DNA of 64,000 nucleotides from the NCBI RefSeq assembly GCF_002563635.1, contig NZ_PDIZ01000003.1, positions 310,001 through 374,000 on the forward strand, written 5' to 3'. This DNA is from Bacillus sp. es.036 (GTDB taxonomy: Bacteria; Bacillota; Bacilli; Bacillales; Guptibacillaceae). Below are positions 34,885 to 43,361 of the stretch, one piece after another. The notes beneath the pieces are model-generated. The model was not told the DNA's origin and searched no databases. It was given only the letters and a program-made list of their open reading frames with translations. Position numbers and translations under genes: made by a program. Every line of letters begins with the position of its first letter. Position 1 is the first letter of the stretch.

Positions 34885-35754
34885 GTGTGGGCTGAGAAAA
34901 TATTTCCTCAAAAACCGTACAATGTGAATCGACTTTTCCGAAGATTAAACTTAGATCCGCTTCAGTGTGTGGATGATCATAATCAAATCCTTAAAGTTCC
35001 GTTAATCATACAACAAGAAAAAGATGTTTATTCTGTTCAGTTTATTGGAACAGACGAACACCCTTGCTTTGAGATAAGTGGAAAAGATGTTAGCAAAAGA
35101 GACGAAGCTGTTACTCGCATTAACCAAATCTTTGACTTTCAAATGGATACGCCTAGTATCTCTTCAACATTAAGAAAAACAGATCTTCATTCATTAGTCG
35201 ACGATTATATAGGTATGCCTATTATTTGTGAGCCTGATGTGTACAGTGCTTTACTAAAGAATATTGTTCATCAGCAGCTTAATATGAAGTTTGCTTATAC
35301 ACTAATGTATCGCTTTGTGACGCGTTATGGTACTAAAATGGATGACGTATGGTTTTATCCTAACCCCGAGGTTGTAAGCAAGCTTAAGGTAGATGAGTTA
35401 CGAGAACTACAATTTAGTAAAAGAAAAGCGGAATACGTGATTGGAATTGCCGAAAAGATGCTGTCAGGCGATCTTGATTTAGAGAAGCTCTATGCACAAA
35501 CGAATAAGGAAGTGTATGATGAGTTGCTTCCAATCAGAGGTGTTGGCCCGTGGACAGTTGAATGTGTCCTTCTTTTTGGATTAGGAAGAAAGGATATTTT
35601 GCCAGCAGGTGATGTAGGCATTCAAAATGCCCTCATGAAGTGGTATCAGCTACCAACGAAGCCGTCAAAAGAAGAAGTACAGGCTTATAGAAAGAAGTGG
35701 TCACCGTATTCGAGCTATGTTTCCATGTATTTATGGGAAAGCTTAAGCGGTTAA
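34885..35754 (+). CDS. yfjP: DNA-3-methyladenine glycosylase family protein (YfjP)
   Basis: A 289-residue HhH-GPD-superfamily glycosylase. An N-terminal AlkA-like domain is followed by the catalytic domain: IVHQQLNMKFAYTLMYRFV, helix-hairpin-helix LLPIRGVGPWTVECVLLFGL and the catalytic Asp in ILPAGDVGIQNAL. It removes alkylated purines. GTG 34885 follows GGGGGCGG. The rRNA methyltransferase gene begins 15 bases downstream, so they are co-transcribed. Confidence 0.88.
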   Translation: MWAEKIFPQKPYNVNRLFRRLNLDPLQCVDDHNQILKVPLIIQQEKDVYSVQFIGTDEHPCFEISGKDVSKRDEAVTRINQIFDFQMDTPSISSTLRKTDLHSLVDDYIGMPIICEPDVYSALLKNIVHQQLNMKFAYTLMYRFVTRYGTKMDDVWFYPNPEVVSKLKVDELRELQFSKRKAEYVIGIAEKMLSGDLDLEKLYAQTNKEVYDELLPIRGVGPWTVECVLLFGLGRKDILPAGDVGIQNALMKWYQLPTKPSKEEVQAYRKKWSPYSSYVSMYLWESLSG

Positions 35755-35769
35755 ATAGAAGGAGAGATT

Positions 35770-37170
35770 TTGTTGGATAACAAAAAGGTGAAAGGGACAG
35801 GACTTACGAACGGTCAAACCATTCCTTTAACAATTAAGCGATTAGGCATAAACGGGGAAGGTGTAGGATTCTTTAAGAGAACGGTTGTTTTTGTACCAGG
35901 AGCACTGCCTGGGGAAGAAATTACAGCTGAAGTGACAAAAGTTTTCCCTAACCGAGCAGTAGCCAAAGTAAAACGGCTTCGTAAAAAGTCGAACGATCGT
36001 GTTACTCCTCCATGTCCTGTTTATGAAGAATGTGGTGGATGTCAGTTGCAACATATGAGTTATCAGGCTCAATTACGTGAGAAGCGTGATATCGTGATTC
36101 AGTCGTTTGAGCGGCATGCAAAATTAGGTGAAAACGATTTAACTATAAAACCCGTTATCGGAATGGAAGATCCATGGAATTATCGAAACAAGAGCCAGCT
36201 GCAGGTTAGAAAGCAAAAAGGAAAGGTCATTGCAGGGTTATACGGCGCGGGTTCTCATGAACTAGTTGAACTGACAAATTGCCTCGTTCAACATCCTGAA
36301 ACAAATCGCGTTACACGTCAGGTTGTAAACATTCTACAAGATTTAAACATTTCAATTTATCATGAAAAGAAGCGAAATGGTCTTGTTCGGACCATTGTGA
36401 CAAGAGTGGGGTTTGAAACCGGTCAAATTCAACTTGTTCTTGTTACTTCAGAAGAAACGATTCCTAGAAAAGAATTGTTAATGAAAGAAATTAAGAAAAG
36501 ACTGCCAGAAGTTAGATCCGTTATTCAAAATGTAAATGGGAAACGAACTTCTCTAATATTTGGTGAGAAAACCCTTTTATTAGAAGGAGAAGAAGTGATT
36601 CAAGAGTCATTAGGTGATTTGAATTTCGAATTATCTGCTCGTGCTTTCTTCCAGCTTAATCCACTTCAAACCGTAAAACTATATGATGAAGTGAAAAATG
36701 CCGCTGATCTTACTGGTAACGAAAATGTTATTGATGCTTATTGTGGAGTGGGTACAATTGGTCTTTGGCTTGCTGAGGAAGCCAAAGAAGTAAGAGGAAT
36801 GGATGTCATCAAAGAGTCAATTGATGATGCAAGGGAGAATGCTCGAAGACACGGGTATGAGTCAAAAATGACTTATGATGTTGGAAAAGCAGAAGAAGTT
36901 GTACCGAAATGGATAAAAGAAGGGTTTAAGCCAAATGTTATCGTGGTGGATCCACCTAGAACAGGTTGTGATGATACTTTATTAGCTACTATGGTGAAAG
37001 CTGAAGCAGATCGCATTGTTTATGTATCGTGTAATCCTTCTACTTTGGCCAAAGATGCCAGCTACTTGATGAAAAAAGGGTATAAGCTAGAGCAATTGCA
37101 ACCAGTTGATATGTTCCCACAAACCTCTCATGTAGAAGTGGTATCGGTTTTCAAGAAAAAACAGCGCTAA
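35770..37170 (+). CDS. rlmCD: 23S rRNA (uracil-5-)-methyltransferase RlmCD
   Basis: A 466-residue enzyme. A TRAM domain (residues 12-70, [14 protein letters not shown]) leads to a 4Fe-4S cysteine set ([15 protein letters not shown], with a further Cys near LTNCLVQHP), a SAM-binding domain ([20 protein letters not shown]) and catalytic motifs [11 protein letters not shown] and [13 protein letters not shown]. Bacillus RlmCD methylates U747 and U1939. TTG 35770 (or 35773) follows GGAGAG. It is followed by the DnaA-box region. Confidence 0.9.
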   Translation: MLDNKKVKGTGLTNGQTIPLTIKRLGINGEGVGFFKRTVVFVPGALPGEEITAEVTKVFPNRAVAKVKRLRKKSNDRVTPPCPVYEECGGCQLQHMSYQAQLREKRDIVIQSFERHAKLGENDLTIKPVIGMEDPWNYRNKSQLQVRKQKGKVIAGLYGAGSHELVELTNCLVQHPETNRVTRQVVNILQDLNISIYHEKKRNGLVRTIVTRVGFETGQIQLVLVTSEETIPRKELLMKEIKKRLPEVRSVIQNVNGKRTSLIFGEKTLLLEGEEVIQESLGDLNFELSARAFFQLNPLQTVKLYDEVKNAADLTGNENVIDAYCGVGTIGLWLAEEAKEVRGMDVIKESIDDARENARRHGYESKMTYDVGKAEEVVPKWIKEGFKPNVIVVDPPRTGCDDTLLATMVKAEADRIVYVSCNPSTLAKDASYLMKKGYKLEQLQPVDMFPQTSHVEVVSVFKKKQR

Positions 37171-37210
37171 AATCGTCAGTGGCGTCGTTTCGACTGAAAA
37201 GCGAAAGTAG

Positions 37211-37404
37211 TCATCAACAATTTCCACAGAGTTATGCACACGTTGAAGAGAGTTTACAAGCGTTACTAACAAATTTATCAACATTATCCACAAAAAATGT
37301 AGATTTTATCAACAGTTTTAGATGTTAATAAATTTTCCCGTTGTGGCGAGGATTATGAAATGTTGTCCACAATATTAACAGCATGTGGATAACATGTTGT
37401 TAAC
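37211..37404. other. Cluster of DnaA boxes in an intergenic region
   Basis: Two perfect 9-mers: TTATCCACA at 37284-37292 (+) and its complement TGTGGATAA at 37384-37392. Four one-mismatch sites on the plus strand: TTATGCACA 37232-37240, TTATCAACA 37275-37283 and 37306-37314, TTGTCCACA 37363-37371. Weaker matches lie at 37211-37219 and 37220-37228. All fall in one non-coding stretch after rlmCD. No dnaA or dnaN is nearby, so this is a DnaA-binding cluster rather than an assigned origin. Confidence 0.72.
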
Positions 37405-37433
37405 TTCAGAATTGCATTTTTGTTCTGAATTTG

Positions 37434-37461
37434 AAAAGGGACCGCACTGGTCCCTTTTTTT
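37434..37461 (-). terminator. Terminator between the DnaA-box region and yfhD
   Basis: AAAAGGGACC-gcact-GGTCCCTTTT, T-rich on both strands. It serves yfhD and possibly the plus strand. Confidence 0.8.
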
Positions 37462-37462
37462 G

Positions 37463-37633
37463 TTATTTGTTTTTCTTGTTACGCTGATCTGCTGCTCGTG
37501 CTCTTTCTGCTGCTTTCGCATCAGCTGAATCGAATTCACTTGCGAATTCTACATCTTCGTTTTGTGCTGATGGAATTGGGTTTTTAGCCTGACGTTTTTG
37601 TTTACCTTCTGAATAATTTGGACGTTTTGCCAT
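37463..37633 (-). CDS. yfhD: YfhD-like small protein with a spore-protease-like site
   Basis: A 56-residue, hydrophilic, charged protein: MAKRPNYSEGKQKRQAKNPI, then DVEFASEFDSADAKAAERAR and a basic end. Position next to yfhE supports the YfhD name. EFASEF is the kind of sequence cut by the germination protease GPR in small acid-soluble spore proteins, and it recurs as EFASET in the sspE product of this window. AGGAG lies seven bases or so before the ATG at 37633. Confidence 0.72.
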   Translation of the reverse strand: MAKRPNYSEGKQKRQAKNPIPSAQNEDVEFASEFDSADAKAAERARAADQRNKKNK

Positions 37634-37713
37634 CTTAATCAGCTCCTGTAAATGTGTTTGGAGAGGTTCTCTCCACTCATTAGGATGGCTTTTTATCAGT
37701 TAATTATTCATAT

Positions 37714-37827
37714 TTACTTATGACCAGCCCTGTCAGCGCGTTTAAATTCACGGCCAAAAAGTACATCTTGTGTTTTGGTTAACGTCATTTTCGATTCTTT
37801 GTTATCTCTACCTTTCCGTTTATCCAC
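37714..37827 (-). CDS. yfhE: YfhE-like small protein
   Basis: A 37-residue basic protein, MDKRKGRDNKESKM, then TLTKTQDVLFGREFKRADRA. The LxKTQxVxxGREFxxADRAG pattern is that of the Bacillus YfhE family. Function unknown, possibly spore-related. It starts at GTG 37827 after GAGAGGG. It lies upstream of yfhD on the same strand with an 80-base gap. Confidence 0.8.
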   Translation of the reverse strand: MDKRKGRDNKESKMTLTKTQDVLFGREFKRADRAGHK

Positions 37828-37957
37828 AATAATCCCTCTCTTCTTTAAGATGGTACTAGCATTGCCATCAAAAAAAGTTCTATGCACATGTGGACAAGGA
37901 GCGTTCGCAAACTATTCTAACCAAAGTGAAATGAAAAAAAGTTCCTTTGTAAGGAAC

Positions 37958-38512
37958 TTATGCTTCCATTTGAACTTCAACAGACTCTAGTCCTTTACGC
38001 ATTACATGAAGATGGTAGTTGTCGCGTTCGATTTCATATAAATGATATGACTTTTCTCCAGAATTGATTTTATGATAAACTTCTGGCCATTTGTCATTGG
38101 CTTTTTCAACATAAGGAATTTTTTCAGCTGCTTTTTGCGACCGCGTGTTTTCCTTGTTGATTCTCATAAAAATGGTTTTGATTTGCTTATCAAAAAACAA
38201 CTCGTTGAAAAAGGCTTCTTTTGCAAGTTGATTGTACCCTTTACCGTGATAAGAGGTGCCGATCCAGGTGCCGAGAAATCCGGTTTCTTGTTCAATATCA
38301 TATAAATTAATCGTACCGATTGGATTACCCCATTCATCTAGAATGGTTCGAGAAACAAGCTCCCCCTGTTCCTCAGCTTCAATGAGTTGTTTGGTTAAGA
38401 ACAAATATTCATCGTAAGAGCTTGCTTTATGACGCACGAATGGGAAGACAGCTGGGTCAACCATCAAGTCAAATAGCACATGACATTCCGACAGGTCACG
38501 ATGTTTAATCAT
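37958..38512 (-). CDS. GNAT family N-acetyltransferase
   Basis: A 184-residue GNAT enzyme of the RimJ/RimL-like type: HRDLSECHVLFDLMVDPAVFPF at the N-terminus, IGTINLYDIEQETGFLGTWIG and acetyl-CoA loop GTSYHGKGYNQLAKEAFF, then IFMRINKENTRSQKAAEKI. The acceptor is unknown. ATG 38512 follows AGGAGGG by six bases; any extension upstream would run into the structured leader. The leader contains a tRNA-like fold and two hairpins, one covering the ribosome binding site. Confidence 0.85.
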   Translation of the reverse strand: MIKHRDLSECHVLFDLMVDPAVFPFVRHKASSYDEYLFLTKQLIEAEEQGELVSRTILDEWGNPIGTINLYDIEQETGFLGTWIGTSYHGKGYNQLAKEAFFNELFFDKQIKTIFMRINKENTRSQKAAEKIPYVEKANDKWPEVYHKINSGEKSYHLYEIERDNYHLHVMRKGLESVEVQMEA

Positions 38513-38518
38513 GAGTTT

Positions 38519-38533
38519 CCCTCCTGTCGAGGG
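38519..38533 (-). promoter_or_regulatory. Hairpin masking the GNAT ribosome binding site
   Basis: On the minus-strand transcript CCCTC-gacag-GAGGG pairs the Shine-Dalgarno sequence AGGAGGG with an upstream CCCTC. The start codon is six bases further on. Confidence 0.6.
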
Positions 38534-38543
38534 CAGACGAATC

Positions 38544-38587
38544 CCCACCCTCGAATAATAGTATGTTGAATTATTATTCGGGGTGGG
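38544..38587 (-). repeat. Long inverted repeat in the GNAT leader
   Basis: In the plus-strand orientation CCCACCC(T)CGAATAATA (38544-38560) pairs with TATTATTCGGGGTGGG (38572-38587), giving about 16 base pairs with one bulge. On the transcript its 5' arm is also the acceptor and T-stem 3' strands of the tRNA-like element, so the two folds exclude each other. No T run follows. Confidence 0.75.
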
Positions 38588-38643
38588 AATCGAACCCACT
38601 AGGACCAGTCATTGCTGGTGGCGCACCAATTGCCTTCCCATAT
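38575..38643 (-). ncRNA. tRNA-like element (pseudo-tRNA) in the leader of a GNAT gene
   Basis: Read on the minus strand: acceptor ATATGGG/CCCGAAT (one mismatch, one G-T), AA spacer, D arm GGC-AATTGGTGC-GCC with the GG pair, anticodon arm ACCAG-CAATGA-CTGGT, variable CCTA, and a textbook T arm GTGGG-TTCGATT-CCCAC. The anticodon loop has six bases, not seven, and no CCA is encoded. The D stem is only three pairs. It therefore looks like a pseudo-tRNA rather than a working adaptor. It ends 62 bases before the GNAT start codon. Confidence 0.62.
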
Positions 38644-38792
38644 TCAGATATGAAGTTGTTAGTTCATTTTATTTTAATTACAAAAGTATCATACTCGATT
38701 TATTCAAAAAAAGATACTAGTTTTTCGCGTATTTTTCTCTGTAAAATGTAAACTTTTTGTAAGCCTCTACGTGACAGGAAAACCATAGTAAT

Positions 38793-39908
38793 TTAGCGAA
38801 TAATTTCCCCGTTAATCATGGTTAAAAGAGGGCGAGCATCATACTGAAAAGGATGGTTGGACCAGAGTACTAAGTCGGCATCTTTTCCGACTTCAATGCT
38901 GCCAATTCGATGGTCAACGCCAAGACTTTTTGCGGGATTAAGGGTAATGCCTTCAATGGCTTTTTCTTCACTTAATCCTTCTCTAACCGCAAGTGCAGCA
39001 CAAATGTTTAAGTATTGGATTGGAACGTACGGATGATCTGTTGTAATCGACACTTCAATCCCATGACTATTTAAGATTCCATAAGTAGCCCATGTTTTAT
39101 TTTTAAGTTCGATTTTAGAGCGTCTTGTCATTGATGGTCCTACTGTTACTTTCATGTTTTGTCCGCTAAGTTCATCGGCAATAAGATGTCCTTCTGTACA
39201 GTGCTCAATTCTGAGATCGAGATTAAATTCCCTGGCAAAGCGAACGGCTGTTAAGATATCATCAGCTCGATGAGCGTGTATTCTAACAGGGATTTCACGA
39301 TTGAGCGCCGCAATAATAGGTGCTATACGCGGATGCTCTTTTTGATTTGAGCGACTTGCATCATAGAATGCTTCACGCAGTAATCCCATAATGCCCATTC
39401 GGGTAATTGAGTCATTATTTGATTGACTATGCACTCGTTTGGGATTTTCGCCTAAGGCAATTTTAAGTCCAGCTATTTCTCTTACAATCATTTTCTCTAC
39501 ATTTTTTCCATGTGTTTTCAAAACAGTAGTTAAGCCGCCAATAATATTGGCACTCCCTGGCATAACTTGAACGGAGGTAACCCCAAAGGCAATGGCATCT
39601 TTAAAGCCAACGTCCAATGGATTAACACCATCAAGCGCTCTCACATGGGGCGTTAGAGCTTCTACCGTTTCATTGGCATCATTTCCAGCCCAACCAGTCC
39701 CTTCATCATATAGCCCCAAATGTGTATGAGCATCAATGAACCCAGGAAAAAGATGATATCCCTTCCCGTCAATAACTGTCATTGTAGGTTCCTCAGGTAT
39801 AGATGGGGATATTTGATGAATAAGACCGTCTTTTACGAGAACATCAGCACAGGGTAGTAATGGGGAAGCAACCGGATAGACGCGAGCTTGCTTAAATAAA
39901 ATTGTCAT
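38793..39908 (-). CDS. Amidohydrolase family protein (imidazolonepropionase-like)
   Basis: A 371-residue metallo-hydrolase with a composite beta domain and TIM barrel. Metal ligands can be read in FPGFIDAHTHLG (HxH), GLKIALGE (Lys), VRIHAHRADD, LRIEHCTEG and SITTDHPYVP (Asp). It hydrolyses a C-N bond in a cyclic amide or similar substrate; the specific one is unknown. ATG 39908 has AGGTGA upstream; a GTG at 39917 lies inside that site. Transcribed alone. Confidence 0.85.
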   Translation of the reverse strand: MTILFKQARVYPVASPLLPCADVLVKDGLIHQISPSIPEEPTMTVIDGKGYHLFPGFIDAHTHLGLYDEGTGWAGNDANETVEALTPHVRALDGVNPLDVGFKDAIAFGVTSVQVMPGSANIIGGLTTVLKTHGKNVEKMIVREIAGLKIALGENPKRVHSQSNNDSITRMGIMGLLREAFYDASRSNQKEHPRIAPIIAALNREIPVRIHAHRADDILTAVRFAREFNLDLRIEHCTEGHLIADELSGQNMKVTVGPSMTRRSKIELKNKTWATYGILNSHGIEVSITTDHPYVPIQYLNICAALAVREGLSEEKAIEGITLNPAKSLGVDHRIGSIEVGKDADLVLWSNHPFQYDARPLLTMINGEIIR

Positions 39909-40087
39909 CTTATTCACCTATTATCTATTAGTTTTAATGTTTGACATAGCCGTTATTAGGTTTTTATATAGTATAGCCATTATCGTGAAAGGTTGCTATA
40001 TAATCGAGTGTAGACAGCGAAGAATTATTTTAATCGGCTTTAAGAGCATTTCTAAGTCTTAGTAAGTTAGAAAAAAACCTGCTGATA

Positions 40088-40990
40088 TTATACCAGCAGG
40101 TTCTCGAGAGCATCTTTTAATTTAATATAGCGGAAAGGGTAGCCGAGTTCTTTCGCTTTATGTGGTAGAACACATTGACCTTTTAACACAATTCCGCTCT
40201 TTTCTCCTAAAGCAGCCTGCACTGGCGCTTCTGGAACAGGCATCCAGTGTGGTCGATTCAGTACTTCACCGACCGTTTTACCAAAATCATTCATTCTTTT
40301 TGGTTCAGGTGCCGTAACGTTTAATGGTCCTTGAACTGATTCGTGATCGACGGCAAATCTGATCATTCCAACAACGTCCATGATATGTACCCAGGAATAC
40401 CATTGACGTCCGTCTCCAAGTTTTCCACCCATAAATAATTTATATGGGAGTACCATTAATGGAAGTGCACCTTCTTCGCCAAGAATAACGCCAAAACGAG
40501 CAAGAACTGTTCTTACACCATGGTTTTGTGCTTTCATTGCTTCATCTTCCCATTTTCTTGAAACATCAGCTAGAAAATCTGAGCCGGGCTCTGTATCATT
40601 TTCCGTAAATGATTGATCAAGAGAGGAGCCATAAAAGCCAATCGCCGAAGCGTTTACAAGTACGCGAGGTTTTTGGTCAAGTTTCTCTATGATTGAAGTG
40701 ATCTCTCTAGTTGCTGAGATACGACTATCGAGAATACGTTGTTTCCGCTCTTCCGTCCATCGTCCACTATTGATCGACTCGCCGGCTAAATTAATAAAAG
40801 CATGAATATTTGGCAGTTCTTTTTCTGGCTCAGCGTCGTCCTGCAACCATTTCACATATGTAACACCTTTTTTAACAGGTTTGTTTGCAGGATTACGTGT
40901 TAGGATATACACAGAATGCCCATCATTAACAAATGACTCAGTTAGAGCGCTTCCGACAAAACCTGTTCCTCCGGTGATCGCAATGTTCAT
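40088..40990 (-). CDS. yfhF: TIGR01777 family NAD-dependent epimerase-like protein (YfhF)
   Basis: A 300-residue extended short-chain dehydrogenase-like protein. The nucleotide-binding motif is ITGGTGFVGSAL at residues 4-15, with HAFINLAGESINSGRW and NASAIGFYG following, and a DUF1731 C-terminal tail (PVPEAPVQAALGEKSGIVLKGQ). It is the YfhF homologue, next to recX as in B. subtilis. The reaction is unknown. AGGAGG precedes the ATG. Confidence 0.9.
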   Translation of the reverse strand: MNIAITGGTGFVGSALTESFVNDGHSVYILTRNPANKPVKKGVTYVKWLQDDAEPEKELPNIHAFINLAGESINSGRWTEERKQRILDSRISATREITSIIEKLDQKPRVLVNASAIGFYGSSLDQSFTENDTEPGSDFLADVSRKWEDEAMKAQNHGVRTVLARFGVILGEEGALPLMVLPYKLFMGGKLGDGRQWYSWVHIMDVVGMIRFAVDHESVQGPLNVTAPEPKRMNDFGKTVGEVLNRPHWMPVPEAPVQAALGEKSGIVLKGQCVLPHKAKELGYPFRYIKLKDALENLLV

Positions 40991-41123
40991 ATTATTTTCC
41001 TCCTAAGCGTGCGCGATGTACTTCTAATACTTCTTTACCCATAATCATAATCCTTTAATCAAATGCTCAAACTTCATGGCTAATTTCAGAAAGTGCTACA
41101 ATGGAACTGGAGGTGAGTGCATC

Positions 41124-41930
41124 GTGAAGGTTACACGAATAACGACTCAGAAAAATAATAATGAGCGTTTTTCAATATTTATTGATAAAGGATCTGGTGA
41201 AGAGTTCGGTTTCGGAGTGGATCAAGATGTTTTGATTAGCTTTGATCTCCGAAAAGGTGTTGAATTAAGTGACGAAATGCTTGAAGGCATTCAGTTTGAG
41301 GACCAGATAAAAAAAGGCATGAATTACGCTTTGAATTATCTATCTTACCGGATGCGCTCAGAAAAAGAAGTGAAAGAATACCTTCTAAAAAAAGAGGTAC
41401 CAGAAGAAGCATTTCCTAAGATAATTGAAAAGCTTAAACGCTATGGCTATATAAATGATCTTGAGTTCGCCATTGCATTTGTAAGAACCAAGATAAATGC
41501 GGGTGGAAAAGGACCGTATGTACTTGCACAAGAACTTAACCAAAAAGGGGTTACGAAACCAATGATTGATCAATCACTTGAAGAATACTCTTATGAACAG
41601 CAGCTTGAGATTGCTAAAAATTTAGCTGAAAAGAAAGCGTCAAAGCTTAAGAAGTCATCAGCAACGGAGCAAAAACAGAAAGTGAACCAGGAGCTGAGAG
41701 CGAAAGGATTCGACCGAGATATTATTCAAGAAGTGATGGAGCAAATCAATTTAGATAAAGGCGATAACGAAGAATGGGAAGCCCTCGTTATGCAAGCTCA
41801 AAAAGCCGAACGTCGCTACAGTAAGCTAGGACGTAGAGAATTTGATCAAAAGATGAAGCAGTTTTTGTATCGTAAAGGATTCCCATTTCCATTAATTAAT
41901 AAGTACCTTGAAGAATTTAACGATCAATAA
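41124..41930 (+). CDS. recX: Regulatory protein RecX
   Basis: A 268-residue protein made of tandem three-helix RecX repeats: ALNYLSYRMRSEKEVKEYLL, then KLKRYGYINDLEFAIAFVR and KGPYVLAQELNQKGVTKPMID, and a third repeat near the C-terminus. RecX modulates RecA filament growth. GTG 41124 follows GGAGGTGA. Its 3' end overlaps the converging SDR gene by 14 bases. Confidence 0.9.
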   Translation: MKVTRITTQKNNNERFSIFIDKGSGEEFGFGVDQDVLISFDLRKGVELSDEMLEGIQFEDQIKKGMNYALNYLSYRMRSEKEVKEYLLKKEVPEEAFPKIIEKLKRYGYINDLEFAIAFVRTKINAGGKGPYVLAQELNQKGVTKPMIDQSLEEYSYEQQLEIAKNLAEKKASKLKKSSATEQKQKVNQELRAKGFDRDIIQEVMEQINLDKGDNEEWEALVMQAQKAERRYSKLGRREFDQKMKQFLYRKGFPFPLINKYLEEFNDQ

Positions 41931-42588
41931 AAATTTCTTTCTGCCCCTTATCTTCCTCAATGATTTGTTTTGCTTTCTCTAAAGCAGATTTTAATCTAGT
42001 GGGATCAGATATATGGTTCGAATGAGACCAGAAAGGCGTATTCATTCCACCCATATAGACCGCCGTAGCGCTTACACCAGTGCCTTCAAGTTCTTTCCAC
42101 AGGCTCTCTGTAAATCCTCTCACAGCGTATTTCGAGGCCACATAAACAGATTCATGTTTCTTTCCTTTCAAGCCTGCCGTCGAGATGATATTCATAATGC
42201 GACCTTTCCTTTCTTTTAAAATCGGCAGAAAGGCTTGGGTCGTGAAAATCGTCCCTTTTACATTTGTATCTATGACATGATGAATGTCTGAAATCGTCAT
42301 CTCTTCTAACGAACCGAATGTCCCTATTCCGGCATTATTCACAAGAAGATCAATGCTAAGGTCATCTTCTTTCAGTTTCTTTGTCAAATGTGCTAGATCA
42401 TCAGGGTTTGTTATGTCGCATTGGTAGCTCAGACATGTCGCGTTTTCTTTCTCGATATGGTGACAGATAGAGGTAAGTTTTTCTTTTGTTCTTCCTACTA
42501 ATACCATACGATGTCCTTCTTTTGCCCAGCGCTTTGCAAGTTCAGCGCCTAGGCCAGACCCAGCACCTGTAATTAAGATGGTTTTCAT
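41917..42588 (-). CDS. Short-chain dehydrogenase/reductase
   Basis: A 223-residue classical SDR with cofactor site LITGAGSGLGAELA, NNAGIG, catalytic Ser in IMNIISTAGLKG and YVASK (Tyr and Lys). The short length and lack of a specific C-terminus leave the substrate open. It overlaps the end of recX tail to tail. Its promoter lies divergent from yfhH. Confidence 0.85.
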   Translation of the reverse strand: MKTILITGAGSGLGAELAKRWAKEGHRMVLVGRTKEKLTSICHHIEKENATCLSYQCDITNPDDLAHLTKKLKEDDLSIDLLVNNAGIGTFGSLEEMTISDIHHVIDTNVKGTIFTTQAFLPILKERKGRIMNIISTAGLKGKKHESVYVASKYAVRGFTESLWKELEGTGVSATAVYMGGMNTPFWSHSNHISDPTRLKSALEKAKQIIEEDKGQKEIFIDR

Positions 42589-42683
42589 AGTAATTCACTC
42601 CTTGATGTAAGCGTAGCATATTTTTGTCAGGAAGCAGAAAATAAACTATAATTGGGAGAAGAATAGAGTAGTGGAGGTTAAGA

Positions 42684-43004
42684 ATGGAAAAGCGTTTCAG
42701 TGAAATGAGTGAGCAGGAATTACGAAGTGAAATTGCACTTCTTAGTGAAAAAGCACGTCGAGCTGAGCAGATGGGAATGGTGAATGAATTTGCTGTTCAT
42801 GAACGCAGAATAGCCCTTGCAAAATCCTATTTAATTAACCCTGAGAACTTTGCTCCAGGTGAGAAGTATGAAATAGATGGCGACCCAGGTTCAACATTTA
42901 CAATCGACTATATGAACGGAACGTTTGCCTGGGGATATCGTGAGGGAAATAAGGAAATAGAAGCATTTCCTATCTCGATGCTCATTAAAAAAGAGCAGCA
43001 GTAA
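42684..43004 (+). CDS. yfhH: YfhH family protein (DUF1811)
   Basis: A 106-residue protein: an N-terminal helix pair (FSEMSEQELRSEIALLSEKA, ERRIALAKSYLINPENF) and a small beta domain (GSTFTIDYMNGTFAWGYREG). It matches YfhH/DUF1811, whose structure resembles an SH3-like domain but whose role is unknown. GGAGG precedes the ATG. Confidence 0.88.
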   Translation: MEKRFSEMSEQELRSEIALLSEKARRAEQMGMVNEFAVHERRIALAKSYLINPENFAPGEKYEIDGDPGSTFTIDYMNGTFAWGYREGNKEIEAFPISMLIKKEQQ

Positions 43005-43020
43005 TGCTGCTCTCTTCATT
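42990..43020. terminator. Terminator between yfhH and ypzG
   Basis: AGAGCAGCA-gtaa-TGCTGCTCT, a nine-base-pair stem overlapping the yfhH stop, between convergent genes. Confidence 0.65.
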
Positions 43021-43021
43021 T

Positions 43022-43180
43022 CTAAGATCGTTTTCGCGTTTGCACTTGAAGAACGATATCGTTATACGTTTGCTTTGATTGTCCATTTACCTGATTGTGC
43101 GCGTGTTTTGGGTTTGCGGTTGGAGATTGGAATGGATCCTCATATTTCGGGTGAAGCCGATTTCGGTTATTTTTACCCAT
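43022..43180 (-). CDS. ypzG: YpzG family small protein
   Basis: A 52-residue, hydrophilic, basic protein: MGKNNRNRLHPKYEDPFQSP, NPKHAHNQVNGQSKQT and a C-terminal QTRKRS. This is the YpzG pattern known from spore-formers. AGGAGG precedes ATG 43180. It follows sspK on the same strand by 25 bases, so the two may be co-expressed in the forespore. Confidence 0.8.
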   Translation of the reverse strand: MGKNNRNRLHPKYEDPFQSPTANPKHAHNQVNGQSKQTYNDIVLQVQTRKRS

Positions 43181-43205
43181 AGCTGCTGCCTCCTATATGA
43201 GAAAA

Positions 43206-43361
43206 TTATCCCTGGCGGTTGCCTGTACGATTAGATGCGCTCATGCGCTCCTGTGGATGAGTGTTAATCGATCCGTCAGCTCGTTTCGATGCATATTCTT
43301 CTTTTGCGCGTGGTTCTCCAGAAAACTTTGCATCTGGAAAACCGGTTTTTTTGTTTCTCAT
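43206..43361 (-). CDS. sspK: Small acid-soluble spore protein K
   Basis: A 51-residue minor [24 protein letters not shown], then [20 protein letters not shown], nearly the SspK consensus. It is made in the forespore and degraded on germination. ATG 43361 follows AAAGGGG. Position between yfhH and yfhJ matches B. subtilis. Confidence 0.92.
   Translation of the reverse strand: MRNKKTGFPDAKFSGEPRAKEEYASKRADGSINTHPQERMSASNRTGNRQG

Noticed and set aside
37211..37404. Chromosomal replication origin
   Set aside because: The DnaA boxes are convincing but dnaA, dnaN, rpmH and gidA are absent and the flanking genes belong to the yfj/yfh region, so I call it a DnaA-box cluster only.
38521..38645. T-box riboswitch in the GNAT leader, suggested by GAGGGTGGGG
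   Set aside because: The conserved AGGGTGGTACCGCG antiterminator is not matched beyond GGGTGG, there is no specifier-loop layout and no terminator T run follows. The tRNA-like and hairpin reading explains the sequence better.
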